64,000 nt of DNA, taken from NCBI GenBank assembly GCA_001599815.1, contig BCIA01000004.1, forward strand, positions 2,673,051-2,737,050, in the 5' to 3' direction. Positions 1-11,919 of this stretch are shown piece after piece (position 1 is the first letter of the stretch; each line of letters begins with the position of its first letter). Under the pieces are notes generated by a model. That model had not been told where the DNA came from, did not search any database, and worked only from the letters and a program-made list of their open reading frames with translations. The translations under genes were made by a program, and so were the position numbers. The stretch comes from Furcasterigmium furcatum (taxonomy: Eukaryota; Ascomycota; Sordariomycetes; Glomerellales; Plectosphaerellaceae).

Positions 1-40
1 TCAGGCAACTGAACTCACACCCAAATAGTTCTCGCTACAG

Positions 41-842
41 GGAAGAGTTGCCATCGTGACCGGCGGAGCCAGGGGCTGCGGCTTTGCCTTCGCCCAGGGC
101 CTTGCAGAAGCAGGCGCCGATGTTGCCATCTTCGATGTCTTGCCCACGCCACCGAGCGATCTGGCCCAGCTATCTTCGGAACACGGCGTCAAAGCTCGCA
201 GTTACATCGTCGACGTCACCTCTCTGGAGAGTCTGAAGAGCAGCTTTGACAAAGTTGCCGCCGACTTCGACGGAAAGTTAGACATCCTCGTGGCGTGTGC
301 GGGCGTCAACAAGAACGTGCACATCCTCGACACGACGGAATCTGATTTCGACGGCCTCTTCAATGTCAACTGCAAGGGCGTCTACTTCTCAGCCAAGCTC
401 GCAGCCCAAGCGATGATTTCCAACGGAACCAAGTGCGGCAGCATCATCCTCGTGGCCAGCATTGCTTCTCACATGGCCGTGCGGTCTCAGCGGTCCACCG
501 CGTACTGCGGAACCAAGGGAGCCGTGAGGGCAATGGTAGCGCCCATTGCCGCCGAACTCAACGAATACGGGATCCGTGTCAACTCTGTCAGCCCCGGGTA
601 CGTGCGGACCGCCATGACGGCGCCATTTCCGCATCTCCTTGAGGGCTGGAAAGACGAGATTATGAATGGCCGGGTTGCCGAGCCAGACGACATCAAGGGG
701 GCTTGCGTGTTTCTGGCAAGCGATGCCAGCAAGTGAGTTTGTTTTTCTTACGCCGGTACCGAAGTTACGATGCTGATAAGGTGATGATAGATACTGTACA
801 GGAAGTGATATCTTGGTCGATGGTGGTGTAACAAAGTGGTGA
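41..842 (+). CDS. Short-chain dehydrogenase/reductase (SDR), 5' partial
   Basis: Classical NAD(P)-dependent SDR missing its N-terminal start, because the window opens inside an intron that ends at the CAG at 38-40. The exon at 41-732 opens directly into the Rossmann strand GRVAIVTGGARGCGFA, so little coding sequence is missing upstream. The SDR landmarks are the TGGARGCG nucleotide loop, ACAG in place of NAAG, the catalytic-serine strand ending ASIAS, the YCGTK catalytic Tyr/Lys and a PG motif after RVNSVS. A 58-nt intron (733-790) joins to 791-842, giving a C-terminus with TGSDILVDGG that is typical of the family, then a stop at 840-842. The substrate cannot be read from sequence; polyol, ketoacyl or sterol-like SDRs all share these motifs. 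The next gene downstream on the same strand is a Zn2Cys6 regulator. Confidence 0.88.
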
Positions 843-1265
843 TTAACTGTTGGGGTCGACATCTCGCTCTGAAGGTCTCCACAGGCGTTTGTGCCTCGAG
901 GTCTTGACGCATAGCTCCAAGTCAGCTCCCAATTGAGATTTGCTCCCAAGATCGCATGTTCTCTGAAAGATTGTGAGAACATTGGAAGCCTTCCAGATTT
1001 ATTAGATACTAGCAGTTGACGGCCAAAGCCCAAGTCACGTGCAAACTGAGGGTCCGAGCGATCTGGCCAGGGGTCTGCCCAAGTTCATTTCAGTTGGTGT
1101 TTGGTCACTTTCCCACCTGCACCACAAAACACCAACCACGCGCTGATCGAACTTGCCTACATAACCACATCCACGGGGCGGTACACCTCCGTGCTACTTA
1201 TTACTACGTATATGGTATAGGTGCGAACAGTCCCGGCCTGCTGCCGAGCTGCGAGCGGGGCCGCC
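843..1265. other. Intergenic, SDR to Zn2Cys6 gene
   Basis: 423 bases between two same-strand genes. It should hold the SDR terminator and the regulator's promoter. The stretch at 1195-1220 is locally AT-rich. I see no coding segment or RNA gene here. Confidence 0.6.
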
Positions 1266-3025
1266 ATGGTGTACTGCGGGAGGCCAAGCAGGGGGTGCGA
1301 TAATTGCAGGTGGGTACTACCCATTCATGACGGATTTCCATATTCTCCCGATTTCAAACTCACTAACTCCGTTTGTGGTGTAGGAGGCTGCATAAGAAGG
1401 TGCGATATTCCAGTACTTCCCCAGCCTAATCGAGACTGACACCGCAACCAGTGCGACGCCAAACGCCCCGAGTGCACTCGGTGCGTACAGATGAAGAAGA
1501 AATGCTCCGGCTACCGGAACCAGCTGGATCTCATGTTTCGAGACGAGAGCACAAAGACACACGCAAAGGTGACACGGTGGGCTCAGCGCAAGAACCATCG
1601 GCTGAACCCCAAGACGATAGCTGCACCAGAGAGGTGTATACCTGCGGCGGTGTCCAACTTGTGGTCGACGGCCGATCATTCTGTCATCTTTCAGTTTTAT
1701 CACTACATCCGCGGTAACCTGTCCGAGAAAGACCCTGTACGCGGTCTGCATGAGTATCTACCGGTACTATATATCGAGAGCAACCCCGGCTCGGCTCTGC
1801 GACTGGCCGCCCAGGCTATATCCTACGCGACATCGACAAAGCTTGGGCAAAAGAACGGGCTCCTGGCTAGAAGATTCTACACAGGCGCCGTCAGAGCCAT
1901 GGCCCAAGCAATCCAAGATCCGGTGGAAGCGATGGATGAGAAGACTTTGTACGCCGTACTGCTTCTCTCCGGCTATGAGGTCAGTTTCCTCGCGCTGCGG
2001 GGATGATTTTGTACTGACAGAGTTCTCCACGCAGACCACTGCCACAGAGCAGGCTATGCCATCGGGTTGGGGCGACCATGTTGACGGTGCTGCGGCCCTG
2101 CTAAAGTTTCGCGGCATTGCCAACTTGGACTCATCTCTGTCCCGCAGTTTGTTCTTCTTTGTTCGCAAAAGCATGGTCGGTCATGGCCCAGTGAGGATCT
2201 TGCCAATGTAGAAGTTTACTGACTTGCCATTTCTCCTAGGTTCTAAGTCATATGCAGACCTGCCGCCCCATTGATGGCCCGTTCACCAAGGTGGAAATGG
2301 ACGAGAGCCCTGAAGATCAGCTCATTTCTTTGATGACTGGCATTCCAGATCTTCAGTCCACGTTCAACTTTCTATGCACTGAGTCGTCATCCTCAAGCCG
2401 GCAGAGCAGGGCCGAGGCTTTACTCAAGTCTGCCAGAGCCCTTGACTCAAATCTGGCACATTGGGCATCGGACTGCCCCGTCGCCTGGTCTTGTTCTGCG
2501 GCGACCAATGTCCGGCCCCCGATGCCGTCAGAATACGTTCCCCCTCAGATCCACAGGTACCCGGATATCTACACGGCGCGCGTCTGGAACACTTATCGTG
2601 TCTCACGCCTCATCATTCAGTCAATACTGTGCCGGTTGGCATTCTGGCTACCAGAGAGGGAGACAGACACAGTCCAGCTGGAACAACAGACCCTGAAGCT
2701 AGTTGACGACATCTGCGCGAGCGTTCCCTTCCTCCTTGGGCGCGATGTTTCCCGTATCACACTCAATGACGGAGCAGAGTCGAATCTTGATTCGAGAAGA
2801 CCCCGCAGCGCTTCTTATCACACTGGCAGATTCTCACTCATCTGGCCGCTCCACGTCGCCTGCAGCGCCCCCTCGGTACGCGAGGACCAGAGAAGGTGGA
2901 TGCGCGCGCAATTGCGCCTCATCGCAGAGCAAGGCGAACCCACCGCCTACATTGCAGGTCTCAGCGAACGTCAAACACTACAAGGTAATCGCGATGGCGG
3001 CGGTGTGCGGTTTGATTGCGTTTAG
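1266..3025 (+). CDS. Zn2Cys6 fungal transcription factor
   Basis: Nuclear transcription factor with an N-terminal Zn(II)2Cys6 binuclear cluster of spacing CX2CX6CX6CX2CX6C, starting CDNC and finishing MKKKC. The cluster is assembled from three exons: 1266-1309, a 16-nt exon at 1384-1399, and 1452 onward. Exon 3 runs 1452-1979, exon 4 2035-2175 and exon 5 2240-3025; all phases agree and give about 504 residues. The long C-terminal part, including CRPIDGPFTKVEMDESPEDQ, looks like the fungal-specific regulatory region common in this class. The 3' end is the least certain part: the frame simply runs to a TAG at 3023-3025, and another frame stays open further, so one more short intron is possible. 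The target is unknown. A local regulator of the SDR or the BAHD gene is conceivable but only inferred from proximity. Confidence 0.85.
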
Positions 3026-3433
3026 AAACCTTCCCTCGGCGGACGACCGGCACTTTGCTAGGTCTTCTACCTCCTCTCTAAGGGTGCCAATCACTATTAT
3101 AACAAGCTTTAGGTTTTGTCTCGAATTATACCTGGAGCTATTCGGGTTTAGGGGTAATGAGTATGTGGCCGATCAACATGCAACGCCACTTTCAAGTTCA
3201 ACCCCGTCGAACTTCCACGACCAGTGACTAGGACGCCTCAGAGGGCCATCACTCGGCGTGAGTAAGGCCGACATCACGAGCTCATTCGTCATGCTGCCCA
3301 AGCTAGTGTAAGCGACTGGCAATGTGTCCAGAGACTCCGGCCGATTTCCACCATGCGCCAGGCAAATCTGAACAATCCAAGTCCGAGGGTGCCCGTGGTC
3401 GATTGCACCGGTAGGCACCGTGGTCAATGTATT
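3026..3433. other. Convergent intergenic, regulator to HET gene
   Basis: About 400 bases between two converging 3' ends. The part around 3090-3170 is AT-richer than the flanks and carries stops in all frames. It could hold a degraded repeat, but nothing in it is identifiable. Confidence 0.5.
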
Positions 3434-5137
3434 CTACACTACCTTGATGATCGCATAGTCGGCGCCCTCGAACCACCCCCTCGGACAGCTCTCCAAACCA
3501 ACTTTCGTACGTCCTGCCATTCCAGTCCGTTCATGTGTGTCCGGCTCTTCCGTTCGCGTGACAACCAGCCCGGCTTCCCACCCCTTCCCGCCAACGTAGT
3601 GGCTGACCACCTCGACGAAGAGATACTCCTCATCTAGTGGCGCTGTATTGGCCAGCTTGAGGTCCGGATAGTATGGCAGAATCCTCGAGGTCTCACCCGT
3701 CCTCTCGATGACCCATTCCGTCTCGTGCAAAGCCCTCCATTCTTCGGCCTTTTCATGCGTCCTGATCCGAACATTCACAGTTCTGGCCTCAAGCTCAACC
3801 AGCCCTGCTCGGACTCGCCCAAAGACTCCCGTGGGGGCATCCATTTCCACTCTCCGAACCTTCACCCCGTCAAGTCCCTCCTCAAAATACGTCCCATGCC
3901 CGACATAGTCTAGAGGGTCCTTCTGGCCCGTCTGATCCGCCCCTCTCTCCTCCAGGGCCGGCCAGTTGACACCACATCCCACCGAACACCAGCTCCAGCT
4001 TGGTTTCCGTTCTTTTGTGTCTCTCAGCCTGTCGCCCGAAGACGTATCACACCGCCACAGAAGATCAAAGGGCATGGCATCTTTCCAGAGGCCGGCGACG
4101 TATCCGGCGCTCCACTCCTCGCCCCTAATCATTCTAGCGATGCCAGATATAGCCAGCAGTCTGTCATCCATGTCGGTCAAGTATCGCTTGCTATAGCTCA
4201 TGACACACTCCCTCCACATGGGGATCGTCCTTCCCAGCGCTGCGTCTTGCGGCTTGGTGTGCGCCAGGGTGATGCACTGCAGGAACGCTCCCGACATGTT
4301 GTTGATGAGACTTCTGGGCATCGACGCCAGCGAGCTCCCGCCAACAACACCCTCCTCCACGGACGTGCACTCGCACCACCGCTCCCGCTTGCACTCCCAC
4401 ACCAGCTCGTGGGAGGTGAAGTGCACGCACCGCCTTGCCAGGATCCGCTCCTGGAACGTCCACCCTCTGGTCAGCAGCGGGTAGTGCTCGAGAAGCTGAC
4501 CGTCCCATCTGTGCTGTTTCAGGCTCCTGCATGCCTTCATGATGAGGTGGTGGTCGTCGATCTGCTCCTGGGTGTAGCCGCAGGGCTCACGGGGGCGGAG
4601 CAGGCCGTCGCCGGCGCCGCGGGAGCCCATGGCCGCGATCTGCAACCATGCGTTCCAGTACACGGCAGCCATGTTAGCAATTTCGGTGATCTTCTCGTCC
4701 TCGTCGTCTTGGACTATGCATAGCGCGTCGACCCAGATGTACTCCAACCCGATGAGGCGGGTGACCTCGCAGGCCTCGCGGATGGTTTTCGGCAGCTCAG
4801 CGATGGGCACGGGCGATTCTTGCAGCCGACGGAGAGTGGACTGGGTGGTGACATAGTTTCCATTGGGGCCCCAGACGTAGCTCAGTGCGATATACGGAGG
4901 AAGGTGGCCTTGATCCGGGGTGTCGATGAGTCGGAAGGTAGAGTTCTTGGTGTCAAGTTGGATGAGTCGTTTTGGGCCCCTGAGGACGCGCCCGGGAAAT
5001 CCATCTGCGCAGAAGCTGGACTGGTGCGCGGTGAGGCAACTAGAGAGCCAGCCTTGGATGACCTTTGCACTCACGCGAAGCCTTTGGGCAGTGTCGGAGC
5101 GGGCTACCGATATGGCGGCGACCTCTGTAAGACGCAT
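3434..5137 (-). CDS. HET-domain protein (heterokaryon incompatibility type)
   Basis: Intronless 567-residue protein with the three conserved blocks of the HET domain: YIALSYVWG near residue 85, the block YIWVDALCIVQDD near 140, and RGWTFQERILARRCVHF near 225. HET-domain proteins are fungal non-self recognition and cell-death effectors; most family members have no assigned partner. The C-terminal half (roughly 270-567) has no domain I recognise, which is usual because this half is the variable, lineage-specific part. The start at 5137 gives a short basic leader before the HET core. It is divergent from the BAHD acyltransferase and convergent with the Zn2Cys6 gene. The intronless structure contrasts with most neighbours and is common for the expanded HET family. 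Confidence 0.93.
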   Translation of the reverse strand: MRLTEVAAISVARSDTAQRLRVSAKVIQGWLSSCLTAHQSSFCADGFPGRVLRGPKRLIQLDTKNSTFRLIDTPDQGHLPPYIALSYVWGPNGNYVTTQSTLRRLQESPVPIAELPKTIREACEVTRLIGLEYIWVDALCIVQDDEDEKITEIANMAAVYWNAWLQIAAMGSRGAGDGLLRPREPCGYTQEQIDDHHLIMKACRSLKQHRWDGQLLEHYPLLTRGWTFQERILARRCVHFTSHELVWECKRERWCECTSVEEGVVGGSSLASMPRSLINNMSGAFLQCITLAHTKPQDAALGRTIPMWRECVMSYSKRYLTDMDDRLLAISGIARMIRGEEWSAGYVAGLWKDAMPFDLLWRCDTSSGDRLRDTKERKPSWSWCSVGCGVNWPALEERGADQTGQKDPLDYVGHGTYFEEGLDGVKVRRVEMDAPTGVFGRVRAGLVELEARTVNVRIRTHEKAEEWRALHETEWVIERTGETSRILPYYPDLKLANTAPLDEEYLFVEVVSHYVGGKGWEAGLVVTRTEEPDTHERTGMAGRTKVGLESCPRGWFEGADYAIIKVV

Positions 5138-5948
5138 GTCTCCGGGAGAGTCTAAGTAGATAGTGCCGCGAGATACAGGGTGAAAGGCACAGAGAACTGT
5201 TCAGGAAGCCTTCTTCTTCCTCTTCGAAGACAAGGACGGGGAGGGAGCCTTCATTCTGCATTGCTGCCTAGTGCGGCTGAGTTGCACTTTGGGCCTCCTA
5301 GATAAGGGTGCGGGCATTGATTACCTCATATATGGAGATACCGCCGGAGTAGCTTTCAATGTAGGATAACGTTTAGGACTACATTCTTTAAAGCATCACA
5401 TTTAAAATTCGATGTCTACAACCGGGTTACTCATAATTTGTTATTCAAGGATGGTGGGCCGCCCGCGTAACGACTACATCGAGTGACCAGACTTCAGATT
5501 AAGCCTCAGATAATTGAGATGACCCCTCTGTTTATTATAAAACATTGGCAGGGCCTCTTTCTGAACTAGAGATAAATCTTAGGACCGCCGAATCGATTTC
5601 TAGTGGCTCTGAAGAACGCATATTGGGACCCGAAAACGATGCAGCTGGACCGGGGCCAACGGTGGAATACCCTGGGCTGCTGGAGCATGGATCTCTTGCT
5701 CCACCGAGGCTAACCAAACACGGCATGCTTTGAGATGGCCAATGGCCGTCAAGCAGATTTCCTTATTCAGGGGTCAAATATCACGAGCTACGGCTTGCTT
5801 GACATTGGATTCAGGAACCAGCCCGCATCTTTTTCCGTCGTCAAAATGTACTTAAACCAGAGACAATCTCCTCAAGCTCCCAAATGGTTCCTCAATTTTT
5901 CAGACCTCATTCTGAGAATACCCCTCCCAATCAGCACATGAACACGCA
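5138..5948. other. Divergent intergenic, HET to BAHD
   Basis: Roughly 810 bases that must contain two divergent promoters. The segment 5290-5560 is clearly AT-richer than the genes and holds no long open frame. Short open frames at 5545-5941 on both strands have no recognisable product. No repeat boundary or transposon terminus is visible. Confidence 0.5.
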
Positions 5949-7611
5949 ATGGGAGACCAATCCAAGCCCCCAGCCACTGCTACCATGCGTAGTGATGGCA
6001 GCCCACTGACCCTCGGCCTCAAGCGCAACGCTGATACAGTCTCTCCCGAAGAATATGGCCTCCCCCGGCTCTCAGCTGCGCAGGAACTGACACCCCTGGA
6101 CATGAATATTCACCGACTCTACGGAGCGCGCTGGATTCTGGCCTTTTCTCTACCCTCCGAGGCCGACCAGAGTCAAGTGTCCGTCATCAAGTACCCTCAC
6201 TCTTCGAACCCGCCGATCTCTGATATTTTCTTGTAGCTTCGAAGATCTTCGCGTCGGATTGGCTCGCACGATTCGATCTATTCCATGGATTGCCGGTGTT
6301 GTCGTGAGTCTACTCCTGAAAGTCTCGGTCCGCCTGGGGTGTCTGCCTTCTTGTCGATGACCCGAGGTCTGAACCATGTTCCAGGGTTCCAAGGAAGGTT
6401 CCAATCCGGACGAAAACAAAATCCAAATCCTGGACTCGTCCAACGGCGTCATATTTCAGTGAGTGATTCAATTAATGCGGACGCTAAATCAGTATATCTG
6501 ACTGCGTTACAGATATAAAGACCTGACTGGTGACCTACCATCATATAACGAGCTGAAGCAGCACCGATTCCCACCCCAGCACCTTCAGACGGCTCGGATT
6601 TCTGCAGTCGGAGTCATGCCCGAAGTTGCACAGCCACCGGTCTTTGCGGCACAGGCTAATTTCGTTGAGGGAGGTCTTCTTCTCACGGCTGCGATTCATC
6701 ATGCGGCAGGGGATGCCGTCGCCTTGCAAGCAATACTCGATGCCTGGGCACAAAATACCGCGGCAATGGCGAGCCACGACACCAATGGCTTCACTTCATA
6801 CGACTCCCAGTCGAACGATCGCAGCGTCTTGATGAGAGGTGTGCCGCCGACGGACATGGCCGACTTCCCAGAATACATCCTTCATCCGACACCGAAGCCC
6901 CAGGCCGGAGCGCCGCCGCAGGCGTACCAGATGCCCCCGATGGTGACGCATCTGTTCCGTTTCTCTCCAGCATCGCTTACCGAGTTGAAAAGCCGTGCCG
7001 CCGCCTACTCCACCAACGACGCCCTATGCGCGTTTCTCTGGCGGAACATCACGCTCGCCAGGAAGGCCCCCGAATCTTCGTTCGAAACCGCACCTGATAC
7101 CACGACGGCCTTCGCATACTCGGTAAACATCCGCCACCGCACGAGTCCGCCGCTCCCGCCCAGATATCTGGGCAACGCGTCCATGCTCGGAATGACCAGC
7201 CGTCTCCCCGCATCGTCTCTCACGGCCGACGACGGCGCCTCCCGCGCCGCCGCCGCGATCCGCTCCTCGCTGGGGCGCTTCAAGTCGCCGAGCCGCGTGT
7301 CCGAGACCATTGGGCTTTTCAGCTCCAGGGATGATCCGACCGATTTCAAGCTGGCGTACAACGCCTTCCTTGGGCCCGACCTCATCGCGACATCCTGGGC
7401 GGACATCGACATCTACGGCTCCAACTGGGGGGGCGTCTTGGGCACGCCCGACTGCTTCCGAATCCCGGGCGATGGGGCGGATGGCACCATCATGATCCTA
7501 CCGAGGCTCGAAGACGGCGGACTCGAGGTCTTCGTGGGGTTGGAGTGCGGGGCTATGGATAGGATGCTTGCGAACGAGGACTTTGGGCGTGTTGCTGAGC
7601 TCTGCCTGTAG
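5949..7611 (+). CDS. BAHD / transferase-family acyltransferase
   Basis: Acyl-CoA-dependent acyltransferase of the fungal transferase family (the group that contains trichothecene 3-O-acetyltransferase). Four exons: 5949-6190, 6237-6303, 6385-6458 and 6513-7611, all phase-consistent, giving about 493 residues. The catalytic HHXXXD motif appears as HHAAGD just after the fourth exon begins. The second signature (DFGWG in plants) is replaced by a YGSNWGG version that is common in fungal members. Another hallmark is the early LARTIRSIPWIAG block, which matches the usual LR.tL..iP.laG pattern. The likely reaction is transfer of an acetyl or other acyl group to an alcohol or amine of a small metabolite. 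No polyketide synthase, NRPS or terpene synthase gene lies in the window, so it is either a stand-alone detoxifying enzyme or an outlier of a cluster lying elsewhere. Confidence 0.88.
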
Positions 7612-8865
7612 GTTTCGATATGTGCAGACATGGGCGTACCTTGTTGATCCCGCGTCTGTCGCCGCAGGTCCTCTTTTCTTCTTCTGAGGATTCTGGGTAA
7701 AACCGCTCATAGAGATCACCCCCATTCAAGTCAACTGCTAGTATCATTGTGCGTATGTCATGCCGACCGTTGAACGATCAATGAGGCTCGTATCCCTGCT
7801 CACAACACCATAAACCCACAAGAACCAGCTTTTGAATGTTTGGCATGGGATGTCGACTGGGATTCCCAGCCTCAGATCTGCCAGCCAAGTCCCTAGTATT
7901 CCGGTCGGCGAATGAGATCCAACCACGTCCACGCTTCAGGGCCAGGAAACCCGACAACACAACCCTGACCAAGTCGATTTTTCGCTGCCTCAGATAATTG
8001 ACTGGATCTGCGCATCAGGAAATGAGTCAGGCAGGGAGGCTTACGGTAGGCCTCGCGACCACGCACGCGGCCGGCAGGCGGCCCAAGTCACCCAAGCTGA
8101 TCGCCGCCCCGAAGCAACGCAGGCGACTCGTCAACAGCAGCAAGTCAAATCTCACAAAATTAACAGCATGCAAAACAAAACAGTGAGGAACAGTACTTGG
8201 CTCCAAATACCCGGAGGGGGTGGAGCCCGCGGTCCCGTCCCAGGCGGGCCGCGCCTCGGCGCTCAGTGATCGTCAACTTCATTCGACAGACATCGTCACC
8301 CTAAGACCCGGGCAGAGTGACAACTTTCAGCCAGCAGCGTCTCCCTTGTCTTCGTGTCACTCTGAGGTCCTATTCTCTCCCTCGCCCACCCATGCAGGTA
8401 CCCGGTGATTGGCCCTGGCCGGGCCAGCTGGCCTGGCCGTCACCCTGTGGCAACGGTGCCCAATGTGGTCGGGCATATCCAACCACGCCGGCGAGGCGCA
8501 GGATTCTCGGCACACAACAGCCCACCCAGCAGGATTTTAAGCATGCTTTGGGCTCCGAGGCCTCTCCTTTTTGCCTTCTACATACATCCCCATCTGTACG
8601 ACTTCGTCAGCCCGACTACGCCTTGACGCTTCCGGTACCTACTCGTCAACATTCCGAACGACGCCTTACACGGAACATTCACAACCGAGATGCACTTTGA
8701 TCATCCCGACGCCCCTCACCAACTCATCATCTCAACTATGAACTCATCCCGGAACGCATACAGAACCGATCACCACCCTCAGAACAAGACTTAGATTAAA
8801 CGCCGCTCAAGTGGCCGCGTTCCACTGATTATTACCACCTCATCTGCACTTTGAACAACCAACCC
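7612..8865. other. Intergenic, BAHD to coiled-coil gene
   Basis: About 1.25 kb between two same-strand genes. The last 500 bases are pyrimidine-rich (for example 8365-8400), as expected of a fungal promoter and leader. Open frames at 8317-8700 and nearby have no coding character that I can recognise. Confidence 0.55.
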
Positions 8866-11800
8866 ATGGCTCCCTTCGGCCAAAACAGCGGCAACGGCAA
8901 CGGCAACGGCGCGGGACCGTCCCGATGGACTTCGACCTCGGGCGGCTCGTCGAGCCGTCCAGCTCCGCGCCATCGCAGGACTCAGTCCGCTCGGCTCGAG
9001 AGTGACCTCCTTTCCAACATCTCAGAGGTCTCGACATCCTCCCTCACGCCGACTGTCGGCGGTGCCGAGGAGTCGGAGACAACTTCAGCCAGGGCTTCAC
9101 GGAGGATCAGGCCTCCCGTAAAGCCTCTCCGGTTCAAGCCTCCCACAGTCAGATTCCGCAGACAAAGCAACCCAAAGCTGCGGGACGACTACGACTCGGC
9201 TGTCCCGTCTCCAACTCAGAATCACTACACATCAGACGAGAACCTCTACGAGTCGGAGCCAGACTTCAAATGGAACTCATCCGACATCTCCGTCTCGACG
9301 AACGCAACGAGCGTTCCCTCCTCAGACGAGGGCATCACCAAGATCGCACCTGCTGCTCAGCTGTCCCGCGCCCGCTCCGTCCCTCCTCGTGCTGAGGTTC
9401 AGGTACAGAGTCGGCCGCCGCCGCCACCAGCAGGTCACATCGACATTGCCCTCCCAGACGGCCGAGGCAGAACTTATCGCCTCTCCGTCGGCCCTGCAGC
9501 AACTCCAGCGCCCGGTCCTCCTCCGCCTCCAACTCATGCCCCTGCTCTTGCTCCCGCTCCCGCTCCCCAGCGGAACTCATCTCATCGATCCATCTCACGG
9601 CCAAAACTCCCAGAGCCACAGGCCCCCCGCAGGCGCTCGCCCTCCCTGAACAGGGGGGAGCTGGTTCTGCTGAAGCAGATCGACAACCTCAAAGACGAGA
9701 TCAAATCACTCCAGGACTCGCAGTCCGCCACCTCCAAGGAGCTCAGGGACGCTCACGACCGCCTGTCAACCCTCAAATCCGACCGTGACTCCTTCGAGCG
9801 GGAGCGCCGCAAGCTCAAGGAGGCCCAGGACAAGCTGGCCCGCGACTACGACAAGCAGAGCCAGCAGCTCGACGACGCCAAGAGCTCCCTGTCCAGCCAC
9901 GACCGCGAGTACGACATCGTCTACAACGAGCGCAATGAGCTGAAGCAGCAGAGGGCTTCGCTCGAGGCCAACATCGCCGCCCTGACCAAGGACCTGGACA
10001 TGTACAAGGACTACAAGACCTGCCTGGACAACAAGGTCAAGGACCTGCAGGCGGAGGTCAAGGCCGTGAAGGAGCGCGCCAAGAAGGACACCGACAAACT
10101 CAAGAAGGACATCGAGGACGTGGAGGACCTGCGCAAGGCCCAGGACAAGGCCCACATCGAGACCATTGTCAGCCTCGAGCTCGGGAAGGAGAACCTCGAG
10201 ACGAAGCTCAAGTCGCTCGAGGGCGAGCTCACCAAGCGCGGCGCCGAGTTCGGTGCGCTCTCTGTCGAGAGGGACAAGCTCGCCAAGGACAAGGACCTGT
10301 GGACGACGGAGGGCAAGTCCTTCCAGACGCAGATCGCCGAGCTGACGAGCGAGAAGAACAAGCTCGAGGAGCAGACCAAGGCCCTCGAGGCCACGCTCGC
10401 GGGCGTCGAGACGCAGCGCAACGACCTCCAGGTCCACCTCACGGAGGTCGAGCTCGAGCAGGTCGAGCTGCGGTCCCTCGTGGGCAGCCTCGAGGACGAC
10501 AAGAGCTCGGTCGTCAGCCAGGTCCGCGACCTGGAGGGCAACAGCAGCAGGCTCAAGACCAAGTACGACCGTCTCAAGAGCGAGAACGGCAGCCTGCGGT
10601 CGCAGGTGGCGAGCTTACTCAAGGACCAGGACGACAGGGGCTCGCAGGTGCTCGCGCTCGCCGCGGAGAGAGACGCGCTCAGGGAGGAGACGCAGTCTCT
10701 CAAGGCGATGTCCGATGTTGGCAGCGTCGTCGGCAGCATCGTCAGTGCCGTCAGCGCCGTCAGCACCGTCATCTCCGGCAAGCCCGCCAGCGATGCCGGC
10801 AAGCGGGACGCGAGCCCTGCGCCCAGCCAGGCCGCGAGCGAGGCGTCCAAGGTCGAGACGATTGTTTCCAAGGCCTCGAAGAAAAGCCGCAGCAAGGCAA
10901 GCAGCAGACTGACCAGCCGAGCTTCGAGCCGCGCCACGAGCCGCGCCACGAGCCGCGCCCCCAGCCAGGCGCCCAGCGCAGTCTCGAAGAAGGCGGACGA
11001 TGCTGAGGCCGCCGAGAAAGCCCCGCCTGTCATTGTCATCGAAAAAGAGGCTGCCCCGGAGGCCGAGGCTACCAAAGAGGAAAAGCCAGCTGAGGCTCCT
11101 GAGGCTGAGAAGAAGGAGGAAGAGGAGGCGAAGCCAGAGCCAGCGACTGAGGAGCCAGCCGCAGAGCCAGCTCCAGAAGCCGCCCCTGAGCCTGCCGCCG
11201 AGGAGCCTGACGTGATCGTCGTTGAGGTCGAGAAAGAGCCGGAGGCAGAAGCTCCCGTCGAAGAGGCCAAGCCAGCAGCTGAAGAGGATCCGGCCCCTGA
11301 GCCCGAGGCCGCACCCGAGGCCGCGCCAGAAGCAGTAGAGGAGCCAGCTCCCCCGCCAGCAGAGCCGACTCCCGACCCCGAACAGGCGGCTCTCCTGGCG
11401 AACCTGCAGACGCAAAACGCCGATCTCGAAACGCGCAATGCCGAGCTCAAAGAACAAGCCGACCGAGTCGACACGCTTACCACCGAGCGAGACGACCTCG
11501 CTACCCGACTGACGGCGGCAGAGGAGGGCGCCGCGCAAGCCGCGGGCCTGCAGGAGGAGAACAACGGCCTCGCGGTGCAGCTGGCGGCCGCCAACGCCGC
11601 GCTCGAGGACGCAAAGGCCGCGCATGCCGCCGCCAGCGACGAGGTGGGTGGGCTCAAGTCCGAGGTTGCCAGCCTGAGGAGCCGCCTGTCGAGCCCCTCG
11701 AGGCGGAGCGGGCGGTCGACCTCGAAGAAGGACGACGAGAAGGCGAAGCAGCTGGTTGTCGTCCGCGACCCGCTCGACCGTAAGAACATGTCAGTGCATA

Positions 11801-11919
11801 CCATTCCCGTCTGTCTTGAGAATCCAAGCTAACAGTTTCCCAGTCAAGTCCTGCGTCGTTGCGATCTCCGGCGCAACCTCCGGTCGGCCTCGCAGTCGGA
11901 GGGCTCAGGGGTTGATTAG
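8866..11919 (+). CDS. Long coiled-coil protein with acidic PAE-rich linker
   Basis: A single long exon (8866-11789) plus a short last exon (11844-11919) gives about 999 residues. The ATG at 8866 (MAPFGQNSGN) is preferred over the in-frame TTG upstream. Order of parts: a disordered, Ser/Pro-rich N-terminus with a GNGNGN repeat; a proline-rich stretch near 190-250; a strong coiled coil from about 270 to 640 rich in LKSDRD-, ELTSEKNKL- and LEEQTKALE-type heptads; a basic Ser/Arg block with repeated RATS units; an acidic Ala/Pro/Glu low-complexity region; and a second coiled coil. The last exon adds a basic tail (VLRRCDLRRNLRS). I recognise no enzymatic domain. Tethering, septal or cytoskeletal scaffolding would fit the shape, but that is inference only. 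Codon bias toward G/C creates a long antisense open frame here. Confidence 0.85.
10925..10960 (+). repeat. 12-nt tandem repeat coding for RATS units
   Basis: Three near-identical copies of a 12-base unit (GAGCCGCGCCAC) inside the coiled-coil gene encode successive Arg-Ala-Thr-Ser units in the basic linker. The reading frame is kept whatever the copy number, so length polymorphism between strains is likely. Confidence 0.7.

Noticed and set aside
3026..5560. RIP-mutated transposon remnants in AT-richer spacers
   Set aside because: AT content rises, but no terminal repeats, transposase or polymerase motifs, or clear TpA-rich long tracts are seen.
10011..11804. 597-codon open frame antisense to the coiled-coil gene
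   Set aside because: It lies wholly opposite a strong GC-biased coding exon and its product is Ser/Ala/Arg low-complexity, the expected mirror of Glu/Lys/Ala-rich codons.
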